This document shows positions 45,743-55,177 of a stretch of DNA of 64,000 nt, one piece after another (the first letter of the stretch is position 1; every line of letters starts with the position of its first letter). The stretch spans positions 1,302,001 to 1,366,000 of the forward strand of contig NZ_CP089848.1 in NCBI RefSeq assembly GCF_021266465.1, written 5' to 3'. The position numbers and the translations under genes were made by a program. The notes under the pieces were generated by a model, which was given only the letters and a program-made list of their open reading frames with translations, was not told the origin of the DNA and did no database searches. Source of the DNA: Paralcaligenes sp. KSB-10. GTDB taxonomy: Bacteria > Pseudomonadota > Gammaproteobacteria > Burkholderiales > Burkholderiaceae_B.

Positions 45743-46387
45743 TCACTCGGCATCCGGCTGATTGGCGGGTGCGGCCTGTTGAAACGCCGGAAGTTCGGCA
45801 CAAGCGGCGTCGATCCGCACAATAGTCGGCATGGCGCCCAGATCGCACTCGAAACGGCGCGCATTAGCCACTTGCGGCACCAGGCACAAATCGGCGAAAC
45901 CAGGCCGATCGCCGTGGCAATAACGGCCGGTCTGCGGCTTGCCGGCCAGCAGTTTTTCAATCGCCGTCAAACCCTCGACCACCCAATGCCTGTACCACGC
46001 ATTCTTGGCTTCTTCAGAAACATTCATCTCGTGCTTCAGATACCTGAGCACGCGCAGATTATCCAGCGGGTGTATATCGCAGGCGATAATCTGGGCAATC
46101 GCGCGCACCCGCGCGCGGCCCGGCGCATCGGCCGGCAGCAGCGCCGGCTCGGGATGAGTTTCTTCAAGATACTCGAGTATGGCCATGGACTGGCCCACCG
46201 TCAGATCGCCATCGACCAGCGTAGGCACCAGCGCCGTCGGATTCAAGGCGCGATACGCGTCCGACAACTGCTCCCCCCCGTGCCTGAGCAAATGCACCGG
46301 CATCGTTTCATACCTCAGGCCTTTCAGATTCAGGGCTATACGCACGCGATACGCGGCGGAACTGCGAAAGTAGCTGTATAGCTTCAT
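45743..46387 (-). CDS. maiA: Maleylacetoacetate isomerase (GST zeta)
   Basis: 214 residues. Zeta-class signature SSAAYRVRIALNLKG, with YFRSSA near the glutathione site and GDRPGFADLCLVPQV in the C-terminal domain. Converts maleylacetoacetate to fumarylacetoacetate in tyrosine/homogentisate or gentisate breakdown. The other pathway genes are not in this window. Close behind ispH on the same strand. Confidence 0.86.
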   Translation of the reverse strand: MKLYSYFRSSAAYRVRIALNLKGLRYETMPVHLLRHGGEQLSDAYRALNPTALVPTLVDGDLTVGQSMAILEYLEETHPEPALLPADAPGRARVRAIAQIIACDIHPLDNLRVLRYLKHEMNVSEEAKNAWYRHWVVEGLTAIEKLLAGKPQTGRYCHGDRPGFADLCLVPQVANARRFECDLGAMPTIVRIDAACAELPAFQQAAPANQPDAE

Positions 46388-46396
46388 GACATCGTC

Positions 46397-47359
46397 CTAA
46401 CGTTTGCGCGACAATTCTTTAGGCAGAGGAAAAGCCACGTTTTCCTGGGCTCCAGGCAAGGTGCGCACCGAAACCGCTCCCAGCTCCTTAAGACGGCCTA
46501 TCACCTGCTGCACCAGCACCTCGGGCGCCGACGCACCTGCCGTTACGCCAACCCGCCGGGCCTGGTTCAGCCAGGCCGGATCGATCATCCCTGGGTCGTC
46601 GATAAGGTGCGCGACCGCTCCTTTGCGTTCGGCCACCTCGCGCAAACGATTGGAGTTCGAGCTATTGGGGCTGCCGACGACCAAGACCAGGTCGCACCCC
46701 GGCGCCATGATCTTGACCGCGTCCTGGCGATTCTGCGTGGCGTAGCAGATATCGCTTTTCTTGGGCTCGGTAATAGTCGGGAAACGCGTGCGCAAAGCGT
46801 GCGCCACCGCGGCGGCATCGTCGACCGACAAAGTGGTTTGCGTGACGAACGCCAGATTGTCGGGATCGCGCACCTGCAACTGGGCCACATCCTGGGCAGT
46901 TTCGACCAAATACATGCCGCCGTCCGCCTGCCCCAGAGTTCCTTCGACCTCGGGATGGCCGCGATGGCCGATCATGATGATTTCACGCCCGGCTGCGCGC
47001 ATTTTGGCAACCTCGACATGCACCTTGGTAACCAGCGGGCACGTGGCATCGAAGACCTGCAAACCCATGAGCTCGGCCTCGGCACGCACGGTCTTGGCCA
47101 CCCCATGCGCTGAAAACACGACAATGGCGCCTTTGGGGGCCTCGTGAAGCTCGTCGATGAAAATGGCGCCTTTGGCTTTTAGATCCTGCACCACATAACG
47201 ATTGTGAACAATCTCGTGACGCACATAGATAGGGGCGCCATGAAGCTCAAGCGCCCGCTCGACGATATCGATGGCGCGATCCACGCCGGCGCAAAAACCC
47301 CGGGGCTGGGCCAGAACGACTTCGACATCGGACTGCGTCTCGTTGCGTGTCGCAGACAT
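46397..47359 (-). CDS. ispH: 4-hydroxy-3-methylbut-2-enyl diphosphate reductase
   Basis: 320 residues. Three Fe-S cysteines in conserved contexts: [40 protein letters not shown]; also [13 protein letters not shown]. Last step of the MEP isoprenoid pathway. Its start overlaps the fkpB stop by one base (TAATG), the same gene pair as in E. coli. Confidence 0.95.
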   Translation of the reverse strand: MSATRNETQSDVEVVLAQPRGFCAGVDRAIDIVERALELHGAPIYVRHEIVHNRYVVQDLKAKGAIFIDELHEAPKGAIVVFSAHGVAKTVRAEAELMGLQVFDATCPLVTKVHVEVAKMRAAGREIIMIGHRGHPEVEGTLGQADGGMYLVETAQDVAQLQVRDPDNLAFVTQTTLSVDDAAAVAHALRTRFPTITEPKKSDICYATQNRQDAVKIMAPGCDLVLVVGSPNSSNSNRLREVAERKGAVAHLIDDPGMIDPAWLNQARRVGVTAGASAPEVLVQQVIGRLKELGAVSVRTLPGAQENVAFPLPKELSRKR

Positions 47360-47835
47360 TACAATACTCCCAACAAAGACACATCGATGCGCAGATCGAC
47401 GCCCGCCAGCGGATGATTAAAATCGAAAAGCGCCCAGGTATCGCCCTGCTCTTTGAATACCCCCGAATAGCGACCGCCGTTGGGCGCCGAAAACTCGACC
47501 ATATCGCCAGGCTGGAACCGGGATCCGGGCTCGGTGTGCTCGGCCAGCATGGCCAGCGTTACACGCTGCAGGAGATCGGGATTGCGCTCGCCATAAGCCT
47601 GGGCCGCCGGCAGCTCGACGCTGAAACGCGTGCCGTCTTCATGGCCCAGCAAGGCCTCTTCCATGCCGGGCGCCCACTGTCCGTTGCCCATCTGCAGCGT
47701 GGCGGGGCGGCCATCGAAGGTGTCGGCAAACACCGATCCCGCCCCGGGGCCGGACGCCAGTACGATACGATAATGCAGGGTCAAGTAGGAGTCGGGGCGG
47801 ACAAAAGCGTTCACTGAATCGGAAATGGAAGTCAA
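47359..47835 (-). CDS. fkpB: FKBP-type peptidyl-prolyl isomerase (SlpA/FkpB)
   Basis: 158 residues. Short FKBP domain with inserted flap: [67 protein letters not shown], and [13 protein letters not shown], as in SlpA. Cytoplasmic foldase. Upstream partner of ispH. Confidence 0.9.
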   Translation of the reverse strand: MTSISDSVNAFVRPDSYLTLHYRIVLASGPGAGSVFADTFDGRPATLQMGNGQWAPGMEEALLGHEDGTRFSVELPAAQAYGERNPDLLQRVTLAMLAEHTEPGSRFQPGDMVEFSAPNGGRYSGVFKEQGDTWALFDFNHPLAGVDLRIDVSLLGVL

Positions 47836-47884
47836 AATCTGTCACCGTGGAGGTCATTGCTATTGATCTATTTTAGAGCCTCTT

Positions 47885-48562
47885 ATGACACTTCACACGT
47901 CCCCGACGAATCCCGAGCGTCCGCGCGAACGCCTGATCGCTCACGGCGCAGCGGTTCTGACCTCGCCGGAGCTCCTGGCCATCATCCTGCGTACCGGAAT
48001 AAAAGGCTGCGACGCCGTCAGCCTGGGACATCGCCTGATGACGCAATTCGGAGGCCTGCGCGGCCTGCTGGCGGCCGACGCGCAAACGCTCCTGTCCATC
48101 GACGGATTAGGCATGGCCAAAACCTGCGAACTCCTGGCCATCAACGAACTGAATCGGCGCGCCCTCGCCGAAGACCTCAAGGCCGGCCACGCCCTGGATC
48201 AGCCGCAGCGTGTCAAGCATTACTGTACCGCCACTCTGGGACATTTGCGGGTCGAGCACTGCATGGCCCTGTACCTCGACAGCCAGTACCGCCTGATCGT
48301 CAGCGAGGAAATATCACGAGGCACCCTCACCCAGGCGTCGATATACCCGCGCGAGGTCATCAAGGCCGGGCTCAGGCACCACGCCGCCGCCCTGATCCTG
48401 GCCCACAACCACCCCTCGGGCGTGGCCGAACCCAGCGAAGCCGACCTGACCCTCACCCGGCACCTGAAACATGCATTGGCGCTGGTCGACATCAGATTGC
48501 TGGATCACCTTATCGTAACGGGCGGCCAAGCCATTTCACTGGCCGAACGGGGGCAGATTTAA
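47885..48562 (+). CDS. radC: RadC family JAB1/MPN-domain protein
   Basis: 225 residues. Helix-hairpin-helix region (LLAADAQTLLSIDGLGMAKTCELLA) followed by the JAB domain with HNHPSGVAEPSEAD, holding the two His and the Asp of the metal site. The historic DNA-repair role is doubtful; function unknown. Divergent from fkpB-ispH. Confidence 0.9.
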   Translation: MTLHTSPTNPERPRERLIAHGAAVLTSPELLAIILRTGIKGCDAVSLGHRLMTQFGGLRGLLAADAQTLLSIDGLGMAKTCELLAINELNRRALAEDLKAGHALDQPQRVKHYCTATLGHLRVEHCMALYLDSQYRLIVSEEISRGTLTQASIYPREVIKAGLRHHAAALILAHNHPSGVAEPSEADLTLTRHLKHALALVDIRLLDHLIVTGGQAISLAERGQI

Positions 48563-48621
48563 ACGCAGCTCGCCGCCCGCGCTTGCACAAGCGGGTTTAC
48601 GCGACAGCGGGCCCGCAAGAG

Positions 48622-48648
48622 TTGCCCCACGATCAGGAATTGGGGCAA
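48622..48648. other. Inverted repeat downstream of radC
   Basis: TTGCCCCA (48622-48629) and TGGGGCAA (48641-48648) are a perfect 8-bp pair with an 11-base loop; no T run follows. A second pair CCATTCC / GGAATGG lies at 48692-48718. The 275-base gap to kynB contains no other gene that I can support. Confidence 0.45.
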
Positions 48649-48837
48649 TCCGCAGAGGACACGTAGTGGCGGCCCTGTGCAAACACTCCGCCATTCCAAA
48701 CAAAAACCGCCGGAATGGTATAAGCTTCAAACACCTGCAAACTGTTGATAGCACTCGCATAAAGGAAGCGGGGGCCGGGCCGCACATGGCACGCTATCCC
48801 TCTCCGAGCCACGCCTCGGAGGTTCCCGCACAAGACC

Positions 48838-49467
48838 ATGAAACATCTGTGGGACATATCACCCGCCGTATCGTCGCGCTCGCCGGTATTTCCGGGCGAC
48901 ACGCCTTATAAACAACACTGGCGCTGGTCCATCGGCGCCAATTGCCCAGTCAATGTCAGCGAAATAACCATGTCGCCGCATGTGGGAGCCCACGCCGACG
49001 CCCCCCTGCACTACGACGCCGAAGGAGCACCCGTCGGCACGCTGGGGCTTGAACCATTTCTGGGGCCCTGCCGGGTCATCCACGCCATCCACAGCCGCCC
49101 CCTGATAACCATCGACGATCTGCTGCCGTCCCTGGCCGGTGCCCCACCCCGGATACTCGTGCGAACCAGCATGCGGGCCGCGACCGAGCTCTGGAGCGAC
49201 GAGTTTTCAGCCTTCGCCCCGGAAACCGTCGCGTACCTGGCCGATAAAGGCGTCCTGCTCATCGGCATCGATACCCCCAGCATCGACCCAGCATCGAGTA
49301 AAACCCTGGACAGCCACCAGACCATTTTGCGCCACAATATGCGAGTACTCGAAAACCTGGTGCTTGACGCGGTTCCGGCAGGCGATTACGAACTTATTGC
49401 GCTACCCCTGGCTTTTATAGAGGCCGACGCCAGCCCGGTGCGCGCCGTGCTGCGGTCGCTGAACTAG
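48838..49467 (+). CDS. kynB: Kynurenine formamidase (cyclase family)
   Basis: 209 residues, the usual KynB length. Metal-binding motif HVGAHADAPLHY (HxxxHxD), N-terminal LWDISPAVSSRSPVFPGD, and C-terminal EADASPVRAVLRSL. Hydrolyses N-formylkynurenine to kynurenine and formate in tryptophan breakdown. kynA and kynU are not in the window. Its TAG stop is 3 bases from E3. Confidence 0.87.
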   Translation: MKHLWDISPAVSSRSPVFPGDTPYKQHWRWSIGANCPVNVSEITMSPHVGAHADAPLHYDAEGAPVGTLGLEPFLGPCRVIHAIHSRPLITIDDLLPSLAGAPPRILVRTSMRAATELWSDEFSAFAPETVAYLADKGVLLIGIDTPSIDPASSKTLDSHQTILRHNMRVLENLVLDAVPAGDYELIALPLAFIEADASPVRAVLRSLN

Positions 49468-49470
49468 AAC

Positions 49471-49845
49471 ATTTTGGATTCAAGCGTTTACGGCACTCAA
49501 TGCATTCCCGTAACGCAGCCGCAGGGTGGGCGGTGCCGTGCAGTCCGGCGGTAGTCCAGCGCCGGGTGCTGACGAAGGGAAGGCGGGGGATGTCGGCGGG
49601 CCCTGTTTGAGCCCGGCCTCGCGAGGCCGGGCGAGTTGGCCCGACGCCCGCCTGGACGAGGCAGACCCGGGCAGTCGGGGTGCGCAGCACCACGACCGCT
49701 GGACGTGCCGGACTACACAGCACCGCCCACCCTGCGGCGTCTTTATAGAATTACCCGTCCAAAGTAATAATATCAAACCCAAACGGCCCCAAAAAAAATC
49801 GACTGAATCGCGCCCAGCCGCCATAAAACACTTAAACCCAAAATA
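49471..49845. repeat. Short hairpin element E3 (module B only)
   Basis: Ends: ATTTTGGATTCAAGCGTTTA (49471-49490) and the complement of about 49823-49845. It contains only module B (49518-49738; 22-bp arms 49518-49539 / 49717-49738) in the same orientation as E1. The centre is the 22-base palindrome 49611-49632. Its left end joins module B directly, as though A and linker were lost or never present. No gene inside; with the following 215 bases (rpmE2 promoter and leader) it fills the gap from kynB to rpmE2. Confidence 0.85.
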
Positions 49846-49888
49846 CCCCAGGCAATGGCCCGGCCGCCAAAAACAGTTTGCCAACCGA

Positions 49889-49918
49889 TTTACAAACCTC
49901 GGCTTTCCATGCTAGAAT
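49889..49918 (+). promoter_or_regulatory. Probable sigma-70 promoter of rpmE2
   Basis: TTTACA (49889-49894), 18-base spacer, TAGAAT (49913-49918). It predicts a leader of about 135 bases, which ends in a perfect hairpin TGGGAT-AGC-ATCCCA at 50026-50040, twenty bases before the start codon. Confidence 0.5.
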
Positions 49919-50059
49919 TTCTGGCTAATTATTGGATACGTGGTTAGGTTTGGCAAAAACAGCTGCGGCGCCCTTTGGGGTTTTGCGCAAAATGCCTTCA
50001 AGCCTGGCTGGCGACCCGGACTATTTGGGATAGCATCCCAGGAATAACAGGAAACCGAC

Positions 50060-50326
50060 ATGAAAGAAGGCATCCACCCCGAATACCGCGACGTGGTGTT
50101 TCTGGATCAGCAAACAGGCACTAAATTTATTTCGCGCTCTACGCTCAACAGCCGCGAAACAGTCGAACTCGACGGTAAAACATACCCTCTTTTCAAGTGC
50201 GACGTAACTTCTGAATCGCATCCGTTCTACACGGGCGCTCAAACACGCATCGTCGAAACCGGCCGCGTTGAAAAATTCCGCGCCCGTTTTGCCCGCACCG
50301 CTGGCACAACCAAGAAAGCATCGTAA
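50060..50326 (+). CDS. rpmE2: 50S ribosomal protein L31 type B
   Basis: 88 residues: [46 protein letters not shown]. It lacks the CxxC pairs of zinc-type L31, so it is the type B form. Monocistronic, with its own promoter and a strong terminator. Confidence 0.93.
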   Translation: MKEGIHPEYRDVVFLDQQTGTKFISRSTLNSRETVELDGKTYPLFKCDVTSESHPFYTGAQTRIVETGRVEKFRARFARTAGTTKKAS

Positions 50327-50352
50327 ATCGAACGATCCTGCGTCGTTCCTTG

Positions 50353-50378
50353 AAGGCAGCCTAGCGGCTGCCTTTTTA
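50353..50378 (+). terminator. Rho-independent terminator after rpmE2
   Basis: AAGGCAGCC (50353-50361), TAGC loop, GGCTGCCTT (50366-50374), then TTT. Confidence 0.9.
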
Positions 50379-50423
50379 CTTTAAGATAGCATTGTCTTTT
50401 TACCTCTCGGGGCGCCCATTTCC

Positions 50424-52193
50424 GTGTCACCCAACGACTCCCGATCCACCCCCGCTCGCCTGACTGCGCCGGCTACGATCAAGCTGCCTAGAATCCTGCT
50501 CCTGGTTCTTGGAGTCGTTTACATTTTTGCGGGGCTGTTTTTTCGAGACCCCTGGAAAACCGACGATGTGGTGGGGCTGGCCACGATGCTCACCGCCTTG
50601 CACGGCCCGGCGCAGGCCTGGCTGCTGCCGCAGGTCGGGGTGCTTGCCCACGCGCAGGACGGCCCCCTCATTACCTGGGTCGGGGCTTTCAGCATCTGGC
50701 TTTTCGGGCCGTTTTTCGAGTACTTCACCTCCTCCCTGAACGCCGCCCTGATTGCCTCGCGCCTGCCCAATCTGCTGTGGTTCGGGCTGGTTACAAGCTC
50801 GATATGGTACGGCACCTATCTGCTGGGCCGCCGTCCGGAACCGCAACCGCTGGCCCTGCCGTTTGGCGGGGAACCCACCGTGCGCGACTACGGGCGCATG
50901 ATTGCCGATGCCGCACTCCTGCTCATTGTCGCTACGGTGGGCATCCTGTGGCGCATGCACGAAACCTCCGAGGTGCCCGCCCTTATCGCATTCCAGGCCC
51001 TGGCTTTTTACGCCGTGGCCCGCATGCTGGACCGGCCATTGTCCGGCGCGATTACCCTGGGCGTCGCACTGGCCGGGGCTTTCCTGACACGGGGCTGGAT
51101 CGGATCACTGCCCATCATGCTGGCGGTGCCCTTTATATTTCAGCCGCGCAGCGTGTTGTGGCATGCCAAGCACTGGCTCGTCATCACAATAGTAGTGACC
51201 ATATCGCTGATTGCCCTGTGGTGGATCCCGGCCAACCGGATCGGCGACTACTGGATGCAAAACTGGTGGAGATGGAATCTCGGCTCCTTCTCCTGGCCCA
51301 GTTACGAAACAAGCTTGAGCATTTTGCGCGATCTGCCCTGGTTCTTGTGGCCCACCTGGCCCTTTGCGCTGCTGGCGATCTGGCGCTGGCGCTCATGGTT
51401 GGCGGCACCGCATATCTGGATCCCGCTGATGTTCGCCGCCTGGCCGCTGCTGACCATGTTTTTCCTGGCCGACGTATTCGAGCCTGAATACAGCCTGATG
51501 GCTGTGCCGGTGGCCGTGCTTGCCGCCTTCTCGCTGCCCACCCTCAGGCGCGGAGTCGTCAATTCGCTGGACTGGTTTGCCGTCATGTGCTTTTCGCTCA
51601 CCGCCGCCACGGTATGGCTCGGATGGGTTGCCCTGCAAACAGGCTGGCCGCGGCAAATTGCCCACAACATCGCGCGACAAACGACCGGCTACGAGGCCCA
51701 TGTGGCGCCCGCAGCCGTATTGATCGCCCTGGCGGCTACCCTGACCTGGGTGGGGCTGGTGCGCTGGCGGCTCCATTCAAAACCCCTTGCCCTGTGGCGT
51801 GGAACAGTCCTGTCGGCCGGAGGCCTGATTGTCACCTGGGTGCTGCTGGCCACGCTCTGGATGCCGGCGCTGGACTACGTGCGCAGTTATCGCGATGTGT
51901 CGGCCCAGCTGAAAACAGCATTGCAAACCTATAAAAAGCCGCACGAATGCGTGCGCGCACAAGGAGTCGGATCGGGCCAGCGCGCCTCGTTCCTGGTCTT
52001 CAACCAAATTAACTTCAGCTACGACTCCCATTGCACGCTGATTCTGCAGCAAACCTCACCGCAGAGCCTCGAAAATGGTACGGCGGCCTATTCGGGAGCG
52101 GCCGAGTCCGGCACAGCCGAAGTGTTGTGGCAGGGCAAGCGCGGGCCGGACCGCCATGAAATCTTCCGGTTGCTGCGCGTAATCAAGAAATGA
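50424..52193 (+). CDS. ArnT/PMT-type membrane glycosyltransferase
   Basis: 589 residues, GTG start. About twelve hydrophobic segments; the first periplasmic loop holds FRDPWKTDDVVG, which carries the acidic residues of ArnT-like (GT83) enzymes, followed by GPLITWVGAFSIWLFG. A soluble C-terminal part (about 495-589) has two Cys. Transfers a sugar from a polyprenyl-phosphate donor to lipid A, a glycan or protein; acceptor unknown. Overlaps the MATE gene by 4 bases. Confidence 0.72.
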   Translation: MSPNDSRSTPARLTAPATIKLPRILLLVLGVVYIFAGLFFRDPWKTDDVVGLATMLTALHGPAQAWLLPQVGVLAHAQDGPLITWVGAFSIWLFGPFFEYFTSSLNAALIASRLPNLLWFGLVTSSIWYGTYLLGRRPEPQPLALPFGGEPTVRDYGRMIADAALLLIVATVGILWRMHETSEVPALIAFQALAFYAVARMLDRPLSGAITLGVALAGAFLTRGWIGSLPIMLAVPFIFQPRSVLWHAKHWLVITIVVTISLIALWWIPANRIGDYWMQNWWRWNLGSFSWPSYETSLSILRDLPWFLWPTWPFALLAIWRWRSWLAAPHIWIPLMFAAWPLLTMFFLADVFEPEYSLMAVPVAVLAAFSLPTLRRGVVNSLDWFAVMCFSLTAATVWLGWVALQTGWPRQIAHNIARQTTGYEAHVAPAAVLIALAATLTWVGLVRWRLHSKPLALWRGTVLSAGGLIVTWVLLATLWMPALDYVRSYRDVSAQLKTALQTYKKPHECVRAQGVGSGQRASFLVFNQINFSYDSHCTLILQQTSPQSLENGTAAYSGAAESGTAEVLWQGKRGPDRHEIFRLLRVIKK

Positions 52194-53611
52194 GATCCAC
52201 CATACCTTCACCGGTAACGTTGGGGTTTTACATCAAGGAAACACTCAGGCAGGCCTGGCCGGTGCTGGTCAGTTCCTGGGCGGGTATCGCATTCGGCGTG
52301 ATCGATACCGCCATGGCCGGCCACGCAAGCGCCGCAGACCTCCAGGCCATGGCGCTTTCCGTGTCCATCTACATCACCATTTTTGTCGGCCTGATGGGCG
52401 TCGTGCACGCCCTGATCCCCATTCTTGCCCAACATTACGGAGGCGGGCGCTATCTGGAAGTAGGCCGAACCTGGGGCCAGGGTGTCTGGCTGGCCCTGGG
52501 GCTGTCGCTGGTGGGTGCCGTGACCATGCTGTTCCCCGATGTCTGGTTGATGCTGTCGGGCGATGTCGAGCCTGCCGTGCGCAACGGAATCACCTGGTAC
52601 TTGCGCGCCCTGATTCTGGCTTTGCCGGCCACACTGGTTTTTCGCACGATTTACGCACTGGGGGCGGCGGTGTCGCGGCCCAAAACCGTAATGACGATCA
52701 ACCTGATCAGCATCGTCTTCAAATTCCTTTTCAACTGGCTGTTCATGTTCGGCAAGCTCGGCCTGCCGGCAATGGGGGCCGCCGGCGCCGGCCTGTCGAC
52801 TGCGGTAGTCAGCTGGCTTTGCCTGGGCACGGGCCTCTGGGTGCTGCGACGCGACCCCTACTACACAAGATTCAAGCCCACCCTCGGCCGCCTGCACTGG
52901 CCTGTTCTGAAGGAATTGCTGCGGCTGGGGCTGCCCATGGGCGGCTCTTACCTGGTTGAGGTCTGCGCCTTCAGCTTCATGGCATTGCTGATTGCGCGGG
53001 AAGGCATGTTTGTTTCAGGCGGGCATCAAATTGCCGCCAATCTGGCCGCGCTGTGCTACATGATGCCCATGGCGGTGGGGGTCGCCTCGGCATCGCTCAC
53101 CGCGCAAGCGATAGGAGCCAATGACTTCAAGCGCGCAAAAAAAACCGGGCTGGCGGGGCTGCTTGTGGTGCTCGGCGGTGCGCTGATCACCGCAACCCTG
53201 CTGATCGTTGGCCGCCCGCTCATCCTGGAGGCTTATACCGACGATCTGCAGGTCGCCGCCGTCGCGGCAACGTTATTGCAGATCATTCCTTTTTTCCATC
53301 TATGCGACGCCATGCAATGCATAGGGTCTTATTTGCTGCGGGCCTATAAAGTCGCGGTCGTCCCATTGCTGTTGCAGATCGTGGCCCTGACCGGCATCGG
53401 ACTGGTCGGAGGCTGGTGGCTGGGTTTCGGCGCTGGAGCCGGCGCCCTGCGCCCCCTCATCAACGCCCTGATGCCCGGCGCACCGACCGGTGCCGCAACC
53501 ATGTGGCTCATGGCGCTGACCGGACTGGGCCTGTCGGCCTTATTGCTGCATAGCTGGTACTGGCACGTGGTGCGGATTCACGGTCAGCGCCACTCCCGCC
53601 AAGCCGCTTGA
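52190..53611 (+). CDS. MATE family efflux transporter
   Basis: 473 residues with twelve predicted helices in two MATE halves: WPVLVSSWAGIAFGVIDTAMAGH, PILAQHYGGGRYLEVGRTWGQG, MGAAGAGLSTAVVSW, GLPMGGSYLVEVCAFSFMAL. NorM-type cation/drug antiporter. ATGA overlap with the glycosyltransferase suggests coupled translation. Convergent with cfa. Confidence 0.86.
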   Translation: MRSTIPSPVTLGFYIKETLRQAWPVLVSSWAGIAFGVIDTAMAGHASAADLQAMALSVSIYITIFVGLMGVVHALIPILAQHYGGGRYLEVGRTWGQGVWLALGLSLVGAVTMLFPDVWLMLSGDVEPAVRNGITWYLRALILALPATLVFRTIYALGAAVSRPKTVMTINLISIVFKFLFNWLFMFGKLGLPAMGAAGAGLSTAVVSWLCLGTGLWVLRRDPYYTRFKPTLGRLHWPVLKELLRLGLPMGGSYLVEVCAFSFMALLIAREGMFVSGGHQIAANLAALCYMMPMAVGVASASLTAQAIGANDFKRAKKTGLAGLLVVLGGALITATLLIVGRPLILEAYTDDLQVAAVAATLLQIIPFFHLCDAMQCIGSYLLRAYKVAVVPLLLQIVALTGIGLVGGWWLGFGAGAGALRPLINALMPGAPTGAATMWLMALTGLGLSALLLHSWYWHVVRIHGQRHSRQAA

Positions 53612-53616
53612 TGCAG

Positions 53617-53655
53617 GCCCGCAAGGGACGGCCACAAGAGCCGGCCCTTGCGGGC
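53617..53655. repeat. Hairpin between convergent MATE and cfa genes
   Basis: GCCCGCAAGGG (53617-53627) pairs with CCCTTGCGGGC (53645-53655); after one mismatch CGGC / GCCG extends the stem (53629-53632 / 53640-53643), leaving a 7-base loop CACAAGA. No T run on either strand; may act as a bidirectional end point. Shares words with the 852-929 repeat. Confidence 0.6.
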
Positions 53656-53662
53656 GACGCTT

Positions 53663-54916
53663 CTACGAATAAATGTAGTCGCGGCGCCATGGGTAGCTCA
53701 AGTCCGGCGGGCTGTCGAGTTCATCGGTGCGCCCTATCGAAATGGGCTGGGCCAATATTTGATGCAGCGCTATCCAGCCGTGCTCGAAACCCATCGCGCA
53801 ACCGGCCAGGTACATTCGATAGGCACGCAGCGAGCGTTCACCCTGCTCGCCTCCGAGAATCGCCCGGGCTTGCGGCAAACATGCCTCGAGCGCATCGCTC
53901 CATGCCCACAGGGTACGCGCATAGTGCGGCCGCAGGTTCTCGATATCGACATCTTCAAGGCCGCCGTCGGTCAGATTGGCGAGCACATTGCTGATGTGGG
54001 TCAGTTCTCCACCCGGAAAAATGTATTTCTCGATGAACTCGCCCATGCCGGCGCCAAGTTCGGCGTTCTTTACGCCGCCGGCCGTAATTCCATGGTTGAG
54101 CACCAGGCCGCCCGGGCGCACCAGACGGCGCAATTTGGAAAAATAGCCGTTGAGCTGAGCCCTGCCCACGTGTTCGAACATGCCAACCGAGGCAATCTTG
54201 TCGTAGGGCGTCGATTCGTCGAGCTTGCGGTAGTCGAGCAGATGCATGCGTACCTGCCCACCCAGGCCTTTGGCCTCGATCAGGCGATTGACATGGGTAT
54301 GCTGGTTTTTGGACAAGGTTATGCCTGTTGCATCAACCCCGTAATTCTCGGCGGCCCACATCAGCAGCCCTCCCCAGCCGGCGCCGACATCCAGGAAACG
54401 TTCGCCTTTTTTCAACATGAGCTTGCGGCAGATATGATCGAGCTTGGCTTCCTGCGCCTGGGCGACAGACATGCCGGGTTCGCGAAAATAAGCGCAGGAA
54501 TAAACCCTGCGCGGATCCAGCCACAAGGCATAAAACTCGTCGGACAAGTCGTAATGAAACTGAATCTGGCGTTCGTCGCGTTCGATGGAATGGCGCCACA
54601 CCGACACCAGGCGCTGCACCAGTCCCGTCAGCCAACCGCCGCGAGCCGCATCAACAGGCGAGCCGGGCAAAATAGCCGCGGCAACCCGCATAAGATCGCG
54701 CATGGAGCCGTCGATATCAAGCTTCCCCTCGACATAATCTTCTCCCAGTACTCCCACTTCACCAGTGGCCAGATGCGCCAGAGTTGCTCTATCTTTGATA
54801 GTCATGCGAACCTGCGGATTGGGCGCTCCCAAACGCGCTCCATCGGGCATGACGAGTTCTACGGGCAACGGTAACAGCGCAAGCTTACTTTCGACAGCAG
54901 ACACAACCGAACTCAC
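53663..54916 (-). CDS. cfa: Cyclopropane-fatty-acyl-phospholipid synthase
   Basis: 417 residues from a GTG with AGGAGA 6-7 bases upstream. N-terminal lipid-binding region; QFHYDLSDEFYALWLDP, YSCAYF, and SAM motif LDVGAGWGGLLMWAAENYG; TLSKNQ, GMFEHVG, and YIFPGGEL. Methylenates unsaturated acyl chains in membrane phospholipids, usually in stationary phase or acid stress. Confidence 0.9.
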   Translation of the reverse strand: MSSVVSAVESKLALLPLPVELVMPDGARLGAPNPQVRMTIKDRATLAHLATGEVGVLGEDYVEGKLDIDGSMRDLMRVAAAILPGSPVDAARGGWLTGLVQRLVSVWRHSIERDERQIQFHYDLSDEFYALWLDPRRVYSCAYFREPGMSVAQAQEAKLDHICRKLMLKKGERFLDVGAGWGGLLMWAAENYGVDATGITLSKNQHTHVNRLIEAKGLGGQVRMHLLDYRKLDESTPYDKIASVGMFEHVGRAQLNGYFSKLRRLVRPGGLVLNHGITAGGVKNAELGAGMGEFIEKYIFPGGELTHISNVLANLTDGGLEDVDIENLRPHYARTLWAWSDALEACLPQARAILGGEQGERSLRAYRMYLAGCAMGFEHGWIALHQILAQPISIGRTDELDSPPDLSYPWRRDYIYS

Positions 54917-55177
54917 AAGCAATCTCCTATTTTTAAGCGATGAAATTCTGAATAAAGCCAAGTTTTCACAAAAATAAGACGAATTGAGACGTGCTACGAT
55001 GCCAGCCACCCTCAATTTGTGTCCAATTTATCATCAAATGGCCGATCGCGAATACCCGGCCACCACCCTGTCCCCCATTTCCCGTATCATTAATTCAGCA
55101 GGATTGCCGGCTGCGCGCCACCCCTGACGCACCAGCGACCACGCCACCGGCGCCCCGGCGCCTTACCCTTTCCAGAT

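Noticed and set aside
47885-48562. radC as marker of an integrative element
   Set aside because: Neighbouring genes are ordinary chromosomal ones; no integrase, attachment repeats or tRNA junction found.
53648-54874. 408-codon plus-strand frame over cfa
   Set aside because: Antisense of cfa, whose SAM and lipid-binding motifs are clear.
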